Assembly (NCBI RefSeq): GCF_900169175.1 | Contig: NZ_FXZM01000012.1 | Coordinates: 62,001-126,000 of the forward strand | Source: Brevibacterium jeotgali | GTDB taxonomy: Bacteria > Actinomycetota > Actinomycetes > Actinomycetales > Brevibacteriaceae | Length of the DNA: 64,000 bases | Direction of reading: 5' to 3' | In this document: one piece after another, positions 55,860-64,000 of the stretch | Numbering within the stretch: the stretch's first letter is position 1 | How the letters are laid out: every line of letters begins with the position of its first letter | Position numbers and translations under genes: made by a program | The notes under the pieces: generated by a model | What the model was told of the DNA's origin: nothing | Seen by the model: only the letters and a program-made list of their open reading frames with translations | The model's database searches: none

Positions 55860-56518
55860 CGGTGGTTCGATCACTCACGCTCCTGCGCCACGGACGCACC
55901 TCCTACAACGCCGAAGGTCGGTTCCAGGGCCAGGTGGACGTCCCTCTCGACGAACTCGGCGAGGCACAGGCCCGTGCGGTAGGGGTGCACCTCGCGGGGT
56001 CATCGACCGTTTCGCGCATCGTGTCATCGGACCTGCGCCGTGCCGCGCAGACCGCTCAGGCCCTCTCCGATGAGGCGGATGTCGCAGTGGAGTTCGACAG
56101 TGCGCTGCGGGAGATCTCCGTGGGCGACTGGGAAGGCCACACCCGCGATGAGGTCGCGACGATGTGGCCGGATGAGCTCGATGCCTGGCTCGCCGGAGTC
56201 GACATGCGCCCGCCCGGTGGAGAGAGCCGTGATGAGTCGGCGACGCGCGTCCACGGTGCGATCACGCGGCTGGTTGCGGAATCCGGCGCGGACAGCGACC
56301 TCGTGGTGGTCGCCCATGGTGCTGTCATCCGCGGAGCAGCGGAGATGCTGCTCGGGATGGAGCACGGCGAAGGTCGTCTGGGCGTGCTCTCCAACTGCAC
56401 GTATGCGCGGCTGAGCCCGGGCCGCGACGGCTGGGTGCTGCGCAGCTGGGAAGGCGGAGCCGAATCGGTCGCGCTCGCGCGTCCGGGCGAGGACGCCACG
56501 GTCGTCGCCGCGCGCTGA
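55856..56518 (+). CDS. histidine phosphatase family protein (phosphoglycerate mutase-like)
   Basis: 220 residues from a GTG overlapping the rsfS stop. The motif LLRHGRTSYN with the catalytic RHG, Glu in EISVGDWEG, and the second histidine in VVAHGAVIRG are intact. In mycobacteria the gene at this position encodes glucosyl-3-phosphoglycerate phosphatase (GpgP, Rv2419c as I recall). The substrate here cannot be assigned from sequence. Confidence 0.88.
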   Translation: MTVVRSLTLLRHGRTSYNAEGRFQGQVDVPLDELGEAQARAVGVHLAGSSTVSRIVSSDLRRAAQTAQALSDEADVAVEFDSALREISVGDWEGHTRDEVATMWPDELDAWLAGVDMRPPGGESRDESATRVHGAITRLVAESGADSDLVVVAHGAVIRGAAEMLLGMEHGEGRLGVLSNCTYARLSPGRDGWVLRSWEGGAESVALARPGEDATVVAAR

Positions 56519-56566
56519 GCGCACTCTCCAGCCGCTGAGCGCACATACTCTCCAATCCCTGAGTAC

Positions 56567-56645
56567 CAGCCCACCAGGCAGCCCACCAGGCAGCCCTCCA
56601 CGCAGTCTTCCAGGCAGTCATCCCACCAGACAGTCATTCCATCAG
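56567..56645. repeat. degenerate ~12-bp tandem repeats
   Basis: Units like CCCACCAGGCAG recur about six times with changing bases (CAGCCC, CAGTCT, CAGTCA). The last copies overlap the 3' end of the glycosyltransferase gene on the minus strand, so the C-terminal ... SLME end lies inside the repeat. Confidence 0.6.
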
Positions 56646-57737
56646 GCTGCGTGCCAGTTCCAGCAGGGTGCGGGCCGACGAGTCCCAGGAGTGAGCAGCC
56701 GCCCGCTGCGGCGCGGCGGCCGAAGCCCGGGACCACTGGGCAGGGTCCTCCAGGCTGCGGACTGCACGGGCGAAGTCCTGAGGGTCGTCGGGATCGGCGA
56801 ACCGCGCGGGGGAGCCGGCAGTCTCCGTGCCGCCTGCGATCTCGCGGAAGATCGGCATGTCCGTCAGGACGACGGGGACCCCGCGTGACAGGGCTTCGAC
56901 GACGGGCAGACCGTATCCTTCGGCGCGCGAGGCCGTGACGAGTGCCGTCGCGCGATCCAGCAGCGAGGCGTACTCCTCATCACTGATTCCACGGTGGAAG
57001 ACCGCACGCGCACCGTCCGGCACGAGTGCACGCAGCTCTGCCTCTCGCCGCGGTGAGATGCGCGAGGCCAGGTGCAGCGTGTATCCGGGCAGCCACGCGA
57101 GCGATCGGACCAGGGCCTCGGCGTTCTTGTAGGGCAGGAACGCGCCCATGTAGACGAGGGTGCGCGCGTCGTGCCCGCTGGCGCGTGCGGGCAGCGGGTC
57201 GACCGGGTCAGCCGCATTCGGGACGACCGTCGGTGGCCGACGCGTGAGTGAGTGCTCGACCATGAGGTCCCGTGTGGTCTGCGACACCGTCGCGACGGCA
57301 TCTGCGCGATCGAGCAGCAGCCGCTGTGGCCAGTACGACGTGTGGAACGCGCGCCAGAGGCCCCGGATCGGCAGCGGGAGGTCCCGCGGCGGAGTGGGGT
57401 ATGCGTAGTAGATGAGGTCGTGCAGGGTGAGTATCAGCTGGTAGTCCCTGCCCCACGAGCCCATGGTCTGCATGGGGGAGAAGACGATGTCCGGATCCAG
57501 CTTGTTCACCTGGCGGGCCAGGAGGGGCTCTGCCGGCGACGTGGGGGCCGAGACCCGATGGGTGGGAACGGGAGGGAGCATCTCGACCTGCCGGGGGTCG
57601 CTCACGAGCGCCTCGACAGACACGGTCGGATCCACTGCGGCGAGACGCGTGAGACCGCCCAGGATCCCCGCTCCGTACCGAGAGATGCCGTCATGCCGCG
57701 GCCAGCGGGTGTACCGCGCATCGAACAAGAATCTCAT
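56634..57737 (-). CDS. glycosyltransferase, GT4 (group 1) family
   Basis: 367 residues, GT-B fold. The second half has LVYMGAFLPYKN, RGISDEEYASLL and TASRAEGYGLPVVEALSRGVPVV, the GT4 EX7E-type donor site. The first half has MRFLFDARYTRW and DLIYYAYPT. It probably transfers a sugar to an exopolysaccharide, teichoic acid or lipid. TACGCT ends seven bases before the ATG on the minus strand, so the transcript may be leaderless. The long open frame extending upstream to 58937 is a shadow of the Mrp genes. Confidence 0.88.
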   Translation of the reverse strand: MRFLFDARYTRWPRHDGISRYGAGILGGLTRLAAVDPTVSVEALVSDPRQVEMLPPVPTHRVSAPTSPAEPLLARQVNKLDPDIVFSPMQTMGSWGRDYQLILTLHDLIYYAYPTPPRDLPLPIRGLWRAFHTSYWPQRLLLDRADAVATVSQTTRDLMVEHSLTRRPPTVVPNAADPVDPLPARASGHDARTLVYMGAFLPYKNAEALVRSLAWLPGYTLHLASRISPRREAELRALVPDGARAVFHRGISDEEYASLLDRATALVTASRAEGYGLPVVEALSRGVPVVLTDMPIFREIAGGTETAGSPARFADPDDPQDFARAVRSLEDPAQWSRASAAAPQRAAAHSWDSSARTLLELARSLME

Positions 57738-57782
57738 GCTCCTCAGCGTATCCGCCCCGCCAGGTCCCGAGCGGCGGCGACT

Positions 57783-57812
57783 TTGCACCCCTTTCACACG
57801 ACTCTGTAAGGT
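57783..57812 (+). promoter_or_regulatory. promoter of the Mrp operon
   Basis: TTGCAC (57783-57788) and TAAGGT (57807-57812) are 18 bases apart; the -10 matches the rplU promoter. Confidence 0.55.
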
Positions 57813-57842
57813 GAAGTAACTGAAACTTCTACCTCCGGACGA

Positions 57843-57872
57843 CGCTGTCACTGCCGTGAGGAACTGACAGCG
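57843..57872 (+). promoter_or_regulatory. leader hairpin in front of mrpA
   Basis: CGCTGTCA (57843-57850) pairs with TGACAGCG (57865-57872) around 14 bases. It lies directly before the GGAGGTGAG ribosome site at 57876-57884 and might affect translation. Confidence 0.35.
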
Positions 57873-57890
57873 AACCGGAGGTGAGCGAGG

Positions 57891-60800
57891 GTGTCGATCG
57901 TGTGGACACTGGGTGTGCTCGCGGTGATCGTGGCTCTCACGCCCGCCATCACCGCGCGCCTCGGCAGGCATTCGGGCTGGGTGCTCGCTGCGGGGTATCT
58001 GGCTGCGACCGCGACCTTCCTGCCGGCCGTGAAGGCGGCTCTCGACGGTGCGCCGCTCGAATGGACGCGTCCGTGGATCCCGGGCCTGGGAGTCGAACTG
58101 GCGTTCCGCGCAGACGGGATCGGCGTCGTCTTCACCCTCATCGCCCTGCTCGTGGGGGCTGCGGTGCTCGCCTACTCCACCGGCTATCTGGGCGCTGGCC
58201 GACAGCTCAGCTTCTACTGGCTGATGTGCACCTTCACGCTCGCGATGACCGGGCTGGTCCTGACCGATGACCTGCTGGTCCTGTTCCTCTGCTGGGAAGT
58301 GACCAGCCTCGCCTCCTTCCTGCTCATCGCGCGGTCCGGCACCACGGCCGAGGCCCCCTCGATGAGGACTCTCCTCCTCACCTTCCTCGGTGGGCTGACA
58401 CTCCTGGTGGCGATCGCCGGAATCATCGTCGTCACCGGGACGACCCGCATCAGCGAAGCGCTCACGTCGGCGGCCTGGGAGGGTGCCGATCCCGCGCTCG
58501 TCGCGACGATCGCCGTGCTGGTCGCAGTGGCGGCGATGACGAAGTCCGCACAGTTCCCGTTCCACTCCTGGCTGCCCGACGCCATGGCCGCAGCGACCCC
58601 TGTGAGTGCCTACCTGCACGCCGCCGCAGTCGTGAAGGCGGGTGTCTTCCTGCTCATCCGCTTCAGCCCCGCCTTCAACGATGTTCCGGCCTGGAACGGA
58701 CTCCTCATCGTCGCGGGGCTCGTCACGACAGCACTCGGCGGATGGTTCGCACTCAACCAGTCCGACATCAAGAAGCTGATGGCCTACTCGACCGTCAGCC
58801 AGTTGGGACTCATCACCGCCGCGATCGGTGTGGGCACGGAGATGGCGATGGTGGCGGCGGTGCTCCACGTGATCGCCCACGCGCTCTTCAAGTCCGGTCT
58901 GTTCATGATGGTGGGCGTCATCGACCACGTGGCTCACACCCGTGAGGTCGGCAGGATCCCGCGGCTCATCGGACGCGCACCCGCCTCGTTCGCGGTCGTG
59001 GTGGTGGGCTGCGCCTCGATGGCCGGGGTGCCGCCGATGCTGGGCTTCGTGTCGAAGGAGTCCGTGTTCACGGGCCTGCTCGACGCTCCTGGGGCCGCGT
59101 GGACGGGCTGGGCCGCACTGATCGCCGGTGCAGCAGCCTCAATCCTCACGTTCGCCTACTGCGCCAAGCTCGTCTTCGGCTCATTCGTCGACGGCGACGC
59201 ACCCCAGGACGACGAACTCGGTTCTCAGTCGCCGGTCATGCTCGTGTTCGCTGCGCTGCCGATCCTCGCGTCCGTCCCGCTGGCCTTCATGCTCCCGCAG
59301 CTCGAGCGCCTAGTCGTCCCCGCGGTGACAGCCGCGCTGCCGGGCACGGCGCCGGAACCGCATCTCGCTCTCTGGCACGGTCTCACTCCTGAACTGGCTG
59401 CGACGACGGCGATCTTCGCGATCGGAGTCGTCATCATCGTCGCGCGCCGCAGGGTGTGGCGGTTCTTCGGTCGTGCCGTCCTCCCCTTCGACGGGGCGGA
59501 CGTCATCAACGCGATCGAATCGGCGTTCATCCGTCCCGCCCACGCACTCTTCCGCTTCACTGCACCTGTGCGCGCCGCCCGGCACGTGGTTCCGGGCCTG
59601 GGACTGCTCGCCGTCGTGATACTGGCCGGAGTCGCAGCGATCGTGCAGGGACCGGGTCTGCCCCCCTTGCAGGAAGGGCTCAATCGCCCCATCGATGCGG
59701 TCCTCCTCGTCCTGATCACGATCGCAGTCGCGGTCGCCTGCCTCGCACAGTCGCGGATGACAGCAATCGTGGCCCTGTCCGCCGTCGGCATCCTCGCGAC
59801 CGTCCAGATCATGTCGCTCGGGGCGCCGGACGTCACCCTCACGCAGCTCCTCGTCGAGGCCATGACGATCATCATCATGATGCTGGTGCTGCAGAAGCTC
59901 CCCCGCACCTTCTGGAAGTATCCGCGCAGAGCCCAGCTCAAGCGCGGAGCGTTCGCCCTCCTCATCGGCGTCTCCATGGGTGTCGCGACGTGGGCGCTGG
60001 TGGGTCGCCGCGAGCGCTCCGATCTCGCGATGTACTACCTCGAGCAGGCTCCCGAGGTCTCCGGCGGCGACAACATCGTGAATACGATCCTCGTCGAGTT
60101 CCGCGCTCTGGATACACTGGGCGAGCTCACGGTGCTCGGCATGGCCGGCATCGCGATCGTGGCCGTCATGTCGTCGGTGCGCGACCGATACATCGATCCT
60201 CCCGCCTCGGATGTCCCCGAAGTGCCGCGCACTCCGTACGTGCGGCTCGGCCACACCGCGGCGCAGCGTGCTGCGTTCGTCGCCTGGCCGAACGTGATTC
60301 CGGTCCAGCTCACGGTCCGTCGCCTGATCCCGATCCTCGTCATCACCTCGGCGATCGTGTTCTGGCGCGGGCACAACGAGCCGGGCGGAGGCTTCATCGC
60401 CGCCCTCATCGGGTCGGCAGTCATCGGACTGCTCTACATGTCGACGACCACGGATCGTGCGATCGGTCCGCCGCAGGCGCCTGTCGGACTGATCGGCGGC
60501 GGGGTGCTCATCGCAGTCCTCACCGGTGGTGTGGGTCTCATCTTCGCCGGTTCGTTCCTCGAGCCGTTGCACGGCTACTTCCTGGGCGAGCACTTCACGA
60601 CCTCGATGCTGTTCGACGTGGGTGTCTACATCGCGGTGCTCGGCCTCATCCTCATCAGCTTCAACCTATTGGGGACCTCCGATTCCGCGTTCACCCCCGC
60701 GGGCGACGACGTCCTGGTCGAGGGGACCATGATCCGAGACGTCGACGACGAGACGACTGAGAGCACGCGCGAGCGCGTCGACGAGATGGTGTACGGCGAG

Positions 60801-60938
60801 ATGTCGGGCCCCATGGATTCGGTGCGGGGTGAGCGCCCCTCCTGGTGGCGCCGGACCCCGGACCAGCGCAAGCGGCGTCGACGAGCGCACACGGCGTCCA
60901 TGTCCCGTGGTCGGGAGTCAGAGGGGAACGGATCATGA
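57891..60938 (+). CDS. mrpA: Na+/H+ antiporter subunit A, fused A+B form (MrpAB/MnhAB)
   Basis: 1015 residues from a GTG behind GGAGGTGAG. Residues 1-480 are NuoL-like, with the proton-path Glu in FLCWEVTSL, Lys in HAAAVVKAGVF and HSWLPDAM. Residues ~600-680 are an MrpA domain (LVEAMTIIIMMLVLQKLPR). Residues ~805-935 match MrpB (FWRGHNEPGGGFIAALIGSA), so a separate mrpB gene is not needed. A charged C-terminal tail of ~70 residues follows. The Mrp complex exports Na+ in exchange for H+ at the membrane. It overlaps mrpC by four bases. Confidence 0.95.
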   Translation: MSIVWTLGVLAVIVALTPAITARLGRHSGWVLAAGYLAATATFLPAVKAALDGAPLEWTRPWIPGLGVELAFRADGIGVVFTLIALLVGAAVLAYSTGYLGAGRQLSFYWLMCTFTLAMTGLVLTDDLLVLFLCWEVTSLASFLLIARSGTTAEAPSMRTLLLTFLGGLTLLVAIAGIIVVTGTTRISEALTSAAWEGADPALVATIAVLVAVAAMTKSAQFPFHSWLPDAMAAATPVSAYLHAAAVVKAGVFLLIRFSPAFNDVPAWNGLLIVAGLVTTALGGWFALNQSDIKKLMAYSTVSQLGLITAAIGVGTEMAMVAAVLHVIAHALFKSGLFMMVGVIDHVAHTREVGRIPRLIGRAPASFAVVVVGCASMAGVPPMLGFVSKESVFTGLLDAPGAAWTGWAALIAGAAASILTFAYCAKLVFGSFVDGDAPQDDELGSQSPVMLVFAALPILASVPLAFMLPQLERLVVPAVTAALPGTAPEPHLALWHGLTPELAATTAIFAIGVVIIVARRRVWRFFGRAVLPFDGADVINAIESAFIRPAHALFRFTAPVRAARHVVPGLGLLAVVILAGVAAIVQGPGLPPLQEGLNRPIDAVLLVLITIAVAVACLAQSRMTAIVALSAVGILATVQIMSLGAPDVTLTQLLVEAMTIIIMMLVLQKLPRTFWKYPRRAQLKRGAFALLIGVSMGVATWALVGRRERSDLAMYYLEQAPEVSGGDNIVNTILVEFRALDTLGELTVLGMAGIAIVAVMSSVRDRYIDPPASDVPEVPRTPYVRLGHTAAQRAAFVAWPNVIPVQLTVRRLIPILVITSAIVFWRGHNEPGGGFIAALIGSAVIGLLYMSTTTDRAIGPPQAPVGLIGGGVLIAVLTGGVGLIFAGSFLEPLHGYFLGEHFTTSMLFDVGVYIAVLGLILISFNLLGTSDSAFTPAGDDVLVEGTMIRDVDDETTESTRERVDEMVYGEMSGPMDSVRGERPSWWRRTPDQRKRRRRAHTASMSRGRESEGNGS

Positions 60939-61261
60939 TCCTCGCTGTGACAGTTGCGGTCCTGGTGACCGGCGGTGTGTATCTCACGCTGCAGCGCTCG
61001 ATGGTGCGCGCGGTCTTCGGGATGACGATGATCTCCCACGCGGCGAACTTCATGCTGCTGGCCTCCGGGGTGTCCGCGTGGCGCGGCGAGCCGCTCAACG
61101 GCCGCACTGACGTCACGCTCGCCGCCGATCCGCTTCCGCAGGCTTTCGTCCTCACCGCCATCGTCATCACGCTGGCCATCACCATCTTCATGTTGTCGAC
61201 CGCGGTGTTCGGCCACGACGACGACCAGTACCGTCTTCCGGAGACAGGGGAGGAGCGCTGA
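60935..61261 (+). CDS. mrpC: Na+/H+ antiporter subunit C
   Basis: 108 residues, three membrane segments, NuoK-like. The opening MILAVTVAVLVTGGVYLTL and the segment DPLPQAFVLTAIVITLA are characteristic of MrpC/MnhC. It overlaps mrpD by one base (TGATG). Confidence 0.93.
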   Translation: MILAVTVAVLVTGGVYLTLQRSMVRAVFGMTMISHAANFMLLASGVSAWRGEPLNGRTDVTLAADPLPQAFVLTAIVITLAITIFMLSTAVFGHDDDQYRLPETGEER

Positions 61262-62823
61262 TGGAGAATCCTCCTATCGCAGCACCCGGCGATTCCGCAC
61301 TGCTGCTTCTGCTCCTCGCCGTGCCGCTCGCCGCCACCGCGCTGAGCACACTCATCAAATCGCGGGCATTCGACCGCACACTGCTCATCGGCGTACCCGT
61401 CTTCGTGGGTGCTGCGGCGGTCGTGCTGCTGGTGCTCCACGTGGATCAGCCGGTGATCGCCCATTCCGTGGGCGGGTACCTCAACGGGCTCGCGATCCCG
61501 ATCGTGTCGGACAGCTTCGCCGCTCTGCTCCTGCTCGTGACGAGCATCGCGTCCGTCCTGTGCGGCTGGTTCCTCATCTCCACGGGCGAGGACCAGTACC
61601 GCTTCGTGCCCGCGCTCATCCTCATGATGGTGACGGGTGTGTACGGCACGATCCTCACCGGCGATCTCTTCAACATGTTCGTGTTCGTCGAGGTGATGGT
61701 GCTCCCGTCCTACGCACTCATCGCGGTGACGGGCACATGGCGCCGACTGGGTGTCGCTCGGATGTTCGTCATCGTGAATCTTCTGACCTCGACGCTCCTC
61801 TTGGCGGGGGTGGGCTTCGTCTACGGGACGATGGGCACCGTGAACATCGGGACACTCGCGGCGATGGACGAGATCGACGCACCGGGCCAGCTCGCTCTGG
61901 GCGTCGTGGTCGTGGCGTTCCTCATCAAGGCCGGCGCCGTGCCCGCGCACACCTGGCTGGTGCGGTCGTACCCCAACACATCCGCCGGGATGATGGCTCT
62001 GTTCTCCGCACTCCACAGCAAGGTCGCGATCTATGCGATCTTCCGGATCTACGGCACGATCTTCGGGGAACCACCCGCGTGGACGTGGGCGCTGGCGATC
62101 GTCGCGGTCGCATCGATCCTCGTGGGCTCGCTGTCCGGCATGGCGGAGAACCGTGTGCGCAACACCCTCGCCGTGCAGATGACATCCGGCGTGGGGCACA
62201 TCCTCGTGGGCGTCGTCCTGCTCACGTCGGCGGCACTCCAGGCAGGAATCTTCTACACCGTCCATCACATCCTCACGATGGCGGGGCTGCTCCTGGTGTT
62301 CGGAGCCGTGGAGCAGACGTACGGCACCGGGCTGTATCGGAAGCTGACGGGACTCGCGAGACGAGAGAAGGCGACCGCCGTCCTCGTCGTGCTGGGGCTC
62401 TTCTCACTCGTCGGGCTGCCGCCGACATCGGGACTGTGGGGCAAGGTGGGACTGGTCGTGGCAGCTGCCGTCCCCACGGACGGCGACTCCACATCCGTCA
62501 TGGGCTGGGTGCTCATCGCGGCGATCATCGTCGGTTCCGCCCTGAGCCTCTTCGCCCTCATCCGGCTGTGGCGCGGCGTCTTCTGGGGCGATGATCCGGA
62601 CACGTACTATCCCGACGGCCGCCTCACCGGGCGATCACGGGCGACGTCCCTGACCGCTGATGTGCGGATACCCGCCCGGCTGCTGGTTCCGGGCGCGGTC
62701 CTCATCGGTCTGTCCGTGATGCTCTTCATCGCGCCGCAGCCGCTCATCGACGTGACGCAGAGGTCTGCGGACGGACTGCTCTCCAACGGCGACTACATCA
62801 GGGCGGTGCTCGGCCATGGTTAA
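61261..62823 (+). CDS. mrpD: Na+/H+ antiporter subunit D
   Basis: 520 residues, about fourteen membrane segments, NuoN/M-like. Glu in FVFVEVMVLPSY and Lys in FLIKAGAVPAHTWL, both required in antiporters of this class, are present. The loop HSKVAIYAIFRIYG and LFSLVGLPPTSGLWGK are typical. It overlaps mrpE by eight bases. Confidence 0.95.
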   Translation: MENPPIAAPGDSALLLLLLAVPLAATALSTLIKSRAFDRTLLIGVPVFVGAAAVVLLVLHVDQPVIAHSVGGYLNGLAIPIVSDSFAALLLLVTSIASVLCGWFLISTGEDQYRFVPALILMMVTGVYGTILTGDLFNMFVFVEVMVLPSYALIAVTGTWRRLGVARMFVIVNLLTSTLLLAGVGFVYGTMGTVNIGTLAAMDEIDAPGQLALGVVVVAFLIKAGAVPAHTWLVRSYPNTSAGMMALFSALHSKVAIYAIFRIYGTIFGEPPAWTWALAIVAVASILVGSLSGMAENRVRNTLAVQMTSGVGHILVGVVLLTSAALQAGIFYTVHHILTMAGLLLVFGAVEQTYGTGLYRKLTGLARREKATAVLVVLGLFSLVGLPPTSGLWGKVGLVVAAAVPTDGDSTSVMGWVLIAAIIVGSALSLFALIRLWRGVFWGDDPDTYYPDGRLTGRSRATSLTADVRIPARLLVPGAVLIGLSVMLFIAPQPLIDVTQRSADGLLSNGDYIRAVLGHG

Positions 62824-63202
62824 TCCGCTCAGGCTCATCGGATACTTCCTCTGGATGGGCAAGGAGATCGTGACCGGCACGGTCGATGTCATCGTCGCTC
62901 TGTTCACCCCTCGGGGGTACAGCAGCCCGATGATCGTCCAGCTCCCGCTGCGGTGCACAACGGATCTGGAGATCACGATGTTCGCATCCTCGATCACGAT
63001 CACTCCCGGCACACTCGTCGCCGCGATCGCGGCGAGCGATGGAGCCGACGATCCGCCCACATTGTTCGTGCACGTGCTCTTCGCCGGCTCCGAGGACGAG
63101 GCGATGACTGATCTCTACGACATGGAGAGGCGATTGCTGACGGCGATGCGCGGCAAGCCGCCCCGTCCTGCGCTCGAGGTCTTCGGGAGGGATGAAGCAT
63201 GA
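62816..63202 (+). CDS. mrpE: Na+/H+ antiporter subunit E
   Basis: 128 residues. The MrpE core SSITITPGTLV and the DxxD-like DLYDMERRLL segment near the end are visible. The N-terminal hydrophobic part is shorter than in some homologues (about 15-35 only one segment), and this form resembles the short actinobacterial MrpE. It overlaps mrpF by four bases. Confidence 0.88.
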   Translation: MVNPLRLIGYFLWMGKEIVTGTVDVIVALFTPRGYSSPMIVQLPLRCTTDLEITMFASSITITPGTLVAAIAASDGADDPPTLFVHVLFAGSEDEAMTDLYDMERRLLTAMRGKPPRPALEVFGRDEA

Positions 63203-63459
63203 CATTCGTCTTCTGGACCGCGATCGCGATCTTCGCCGTCGCGATCGGTGTGGGGCTCGTGCGGGTGGCATCGGCGAAGGATCTGGGCTCACGTGCGATC
63301 ATCGGAGACCTCGTGTACTTCGCCGCTATCGGCATCCTCACGATGATCGCGATGCTCACCGACATATCGATCATGCTCGATGTGATCTTCCTGTCGTCGC
63401 TGCTGGGCATCCTCGCGACGATCGCACTGGCCCGGATCCTCACGAGGGGGCATCGCTGA
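63199..63459 (+). CDS. mrpF: Na+/H+ antiporter subunit F
   Basis: 86 residues, three membrane segments. GVGLVRVASAKDLGSRAI carries the conserved Asp-containing loop of MrpF. It overlaps mrpG by one base. Confidence 0.92.
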   Translation: MTFVFWTAIAIFAVAIGVGLVRVASAKDLGSRAIIGDLVYFAAIGILTMIAMLTDISIMLDVIFLSSLLGILATIALARILTRGHR

Positions 63460-63920
63460 TGACCACCGCCATCGATGTCTTCATCGCCTTCTGCGTCCTG
63501 AGCGGTTCCCTGCTGGTTCTGACCAGCGCGCTCGCGATGTTCCGCGCGAAGGACGCGCTGTCCCGGATCAACGTGTTCTCACCGGCGACCGGTCTGGGCA
63601 TGCCGCTGGTCATCGTGGGATGCTACGTGTACCTGCTCCAGCGGGAGGGCTTCTCCCTCTACCACCTGTTCATCGGGCTCGTCGGGTTCGCCTCGCTCAT
63701 CATCGTCAGCTCGATCGCTTCGAACACGCTGTCGCGCGCGACCCTGCTGTCGGGCTCACCGGTGCACAGGTACACGCGTCCCAATCGCCTGGCGTACGCC
63801 CGCGGCGAGGACCCGCACGTCGATGGTCCTGCTGCGATGCATGAACCCGACGAGGCGCAGGTGGGCGACGAAGCGCAGGTGGGCGACGAGCCCCGCGGCG
63901 ACGACCCGGCGGGCAACTGA
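63459..63920 (+). CDS. mrpG: Na+/H+ antiporter subunit G
   Basis: 153 residues, longer than the usual ~100-125. The MrpG region (FRAKDALSRINVFSPATGLGMPLVI) is followed by a charged tail with a duplicated segment DEAQVGDEAQVGDE near residues 131-144. It closes the operon; a weak hairpin follows. Confidence 0.9.
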   Translation: MTTAIDVFIAFCVLSGSLLVLTSALAMFRAKDALSRINVFSPATGLGMPLVIVGCYVYLLQREGFSLYHLFIGLVGFASLIIVSSIASNTLSRATLLSGSPVHRYTRPNRLAYARGEDPHVDGPAAMHEPDEAQVGDEAQVGDEPRGDDPAGN

Positions 63921-63936
63921 CCGCCGAGTCCCGGCA

Positions 63937-63955
63937 GCGTGCGCGTCCTGCACGC
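63937..63955 (+). terminator. weak hairpin after mrpG
   Basis: A 6-bp stem (63937-63942 with 63950-63955) with a 7-base loop, 16 bases after the stop. It may be the operon terminator. Confidence 0.35.
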
Positions 63956-64000
63956 GCTTGTCCCCGCCGTCAGTCCTGATCCATCGTGCGCGCGAACGTC

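Noticed and set aside
57738..58937. Upstream extension of the glycosyltransferase frame to 58937
   Set aside because: The extension overlaps mrpA on the opposite strand and has no relation to glycosyltransferases; the family start is at 57737.

Overview
The window is a strongly G/C-rich chromosomal segment from an actinobacterium, most likely Micrococcales. This is inferred from heavy G/C use at third codon positions, GTG and TTG starts, ATGA-type gene overlaps, a mycothiol-linked DsbA-like protein, ClpP1/ClpP2/ClpX, a translational ileS T-box and a long type-2 IleRS. The gene order (second SSB, ettA, thioesterase, globin glbO, pepN, Rv2466c-like protein, rpiB, tig, clpP1P2, clpX, valS, folC, ndk, rne, rplU-rpmA-obgE, proB/proA, nadD, rsfS, histidine phosphatase) follows, from memory, the Mycobacterium tuberculosis block around Rv2478c to Rv2419c. 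This is therefore conserved core chromosome with small lineage-specific insertions. No prophage, insertion sequence, CRISPR array or complete defence island is visible.

Layout. 1-7.1 kb: tail of a membrane GTPase-like gene, ssb paralogue, lipoprotein, ettA, two thioesterases, an unknown protein and truncated globin. 7.2-12.6 kb: mscS, pepN, DsbA-like protein and rpiB. 12.7-16.5 kb: an alkylation-repair pair (Ada/AlkA fusion with ogt), a CPBP-like membrane protein, tRNA-Gly(TCC), tRNA-Pro(TGG) and a 49-codon gene. 16.7-21.7 kb: an orphan membrane protein and a four-gene osmoprotectant ABC transporter. 21.8-26.3 kb: protein quality control (tig, clpP1, clpP2, clpX) with a ClgR-type box before clpP1. 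26.5-34.3 kb: lipoprotein, AIM24 protein, valS, acyltransferase, SDR, and a variable patch with tandem repeats and an orphan AbiEi/DUF559-like gene. 34.6-40.6 kb: T-box, ileS, folC, DUF4233 protein, ndk. 40.8-48 kb: VKOR, NUDIX, rne with a structured leader, an AGCS symporter and chorismate mutase. 48-56.5 kb: rplU-rpmA-obgE-proB-proA, a 51-aa membrane protein, nadD, a tail-anchored acidic protein, rsfS and a histidine phosphatase. 56.6-64 kb: glycosyltransferase and a complete Mrp antiporter operon (A+B fused, C, D, E, F, G).

The genes group into translation (two aminoacyl-tRNA synthetases, L21, L27, Obg, RsfS, EttA, two tRNAs), proteostasis, RNA turnover, DNA alkylation repair, proline/NAD/folate/nucleotide metabolism, and ion/osmotic homeostasis (MscS, betaine-type ABC transporter, Mrp). 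Many perfect G/C hairpins act as intergenic terminators. Several genes appear to be transcribed as leaderless mRNAs, with a TANNNT hexamer six to eight bases before the start codon.

The most unusual observations are an RNase E whose zinc-link cysteines are replaced and whose N-terminus is a roughly 440-residue acidic/arginine-serine extension, a structured rne leader, two very small conserved-looking genes, a tail-anchored repeat protein between nadD and rsfS, and a near-identical 36-bp tandem repeat beside the AbiEi-like gene. I did not find a clearly new multi-gene system.
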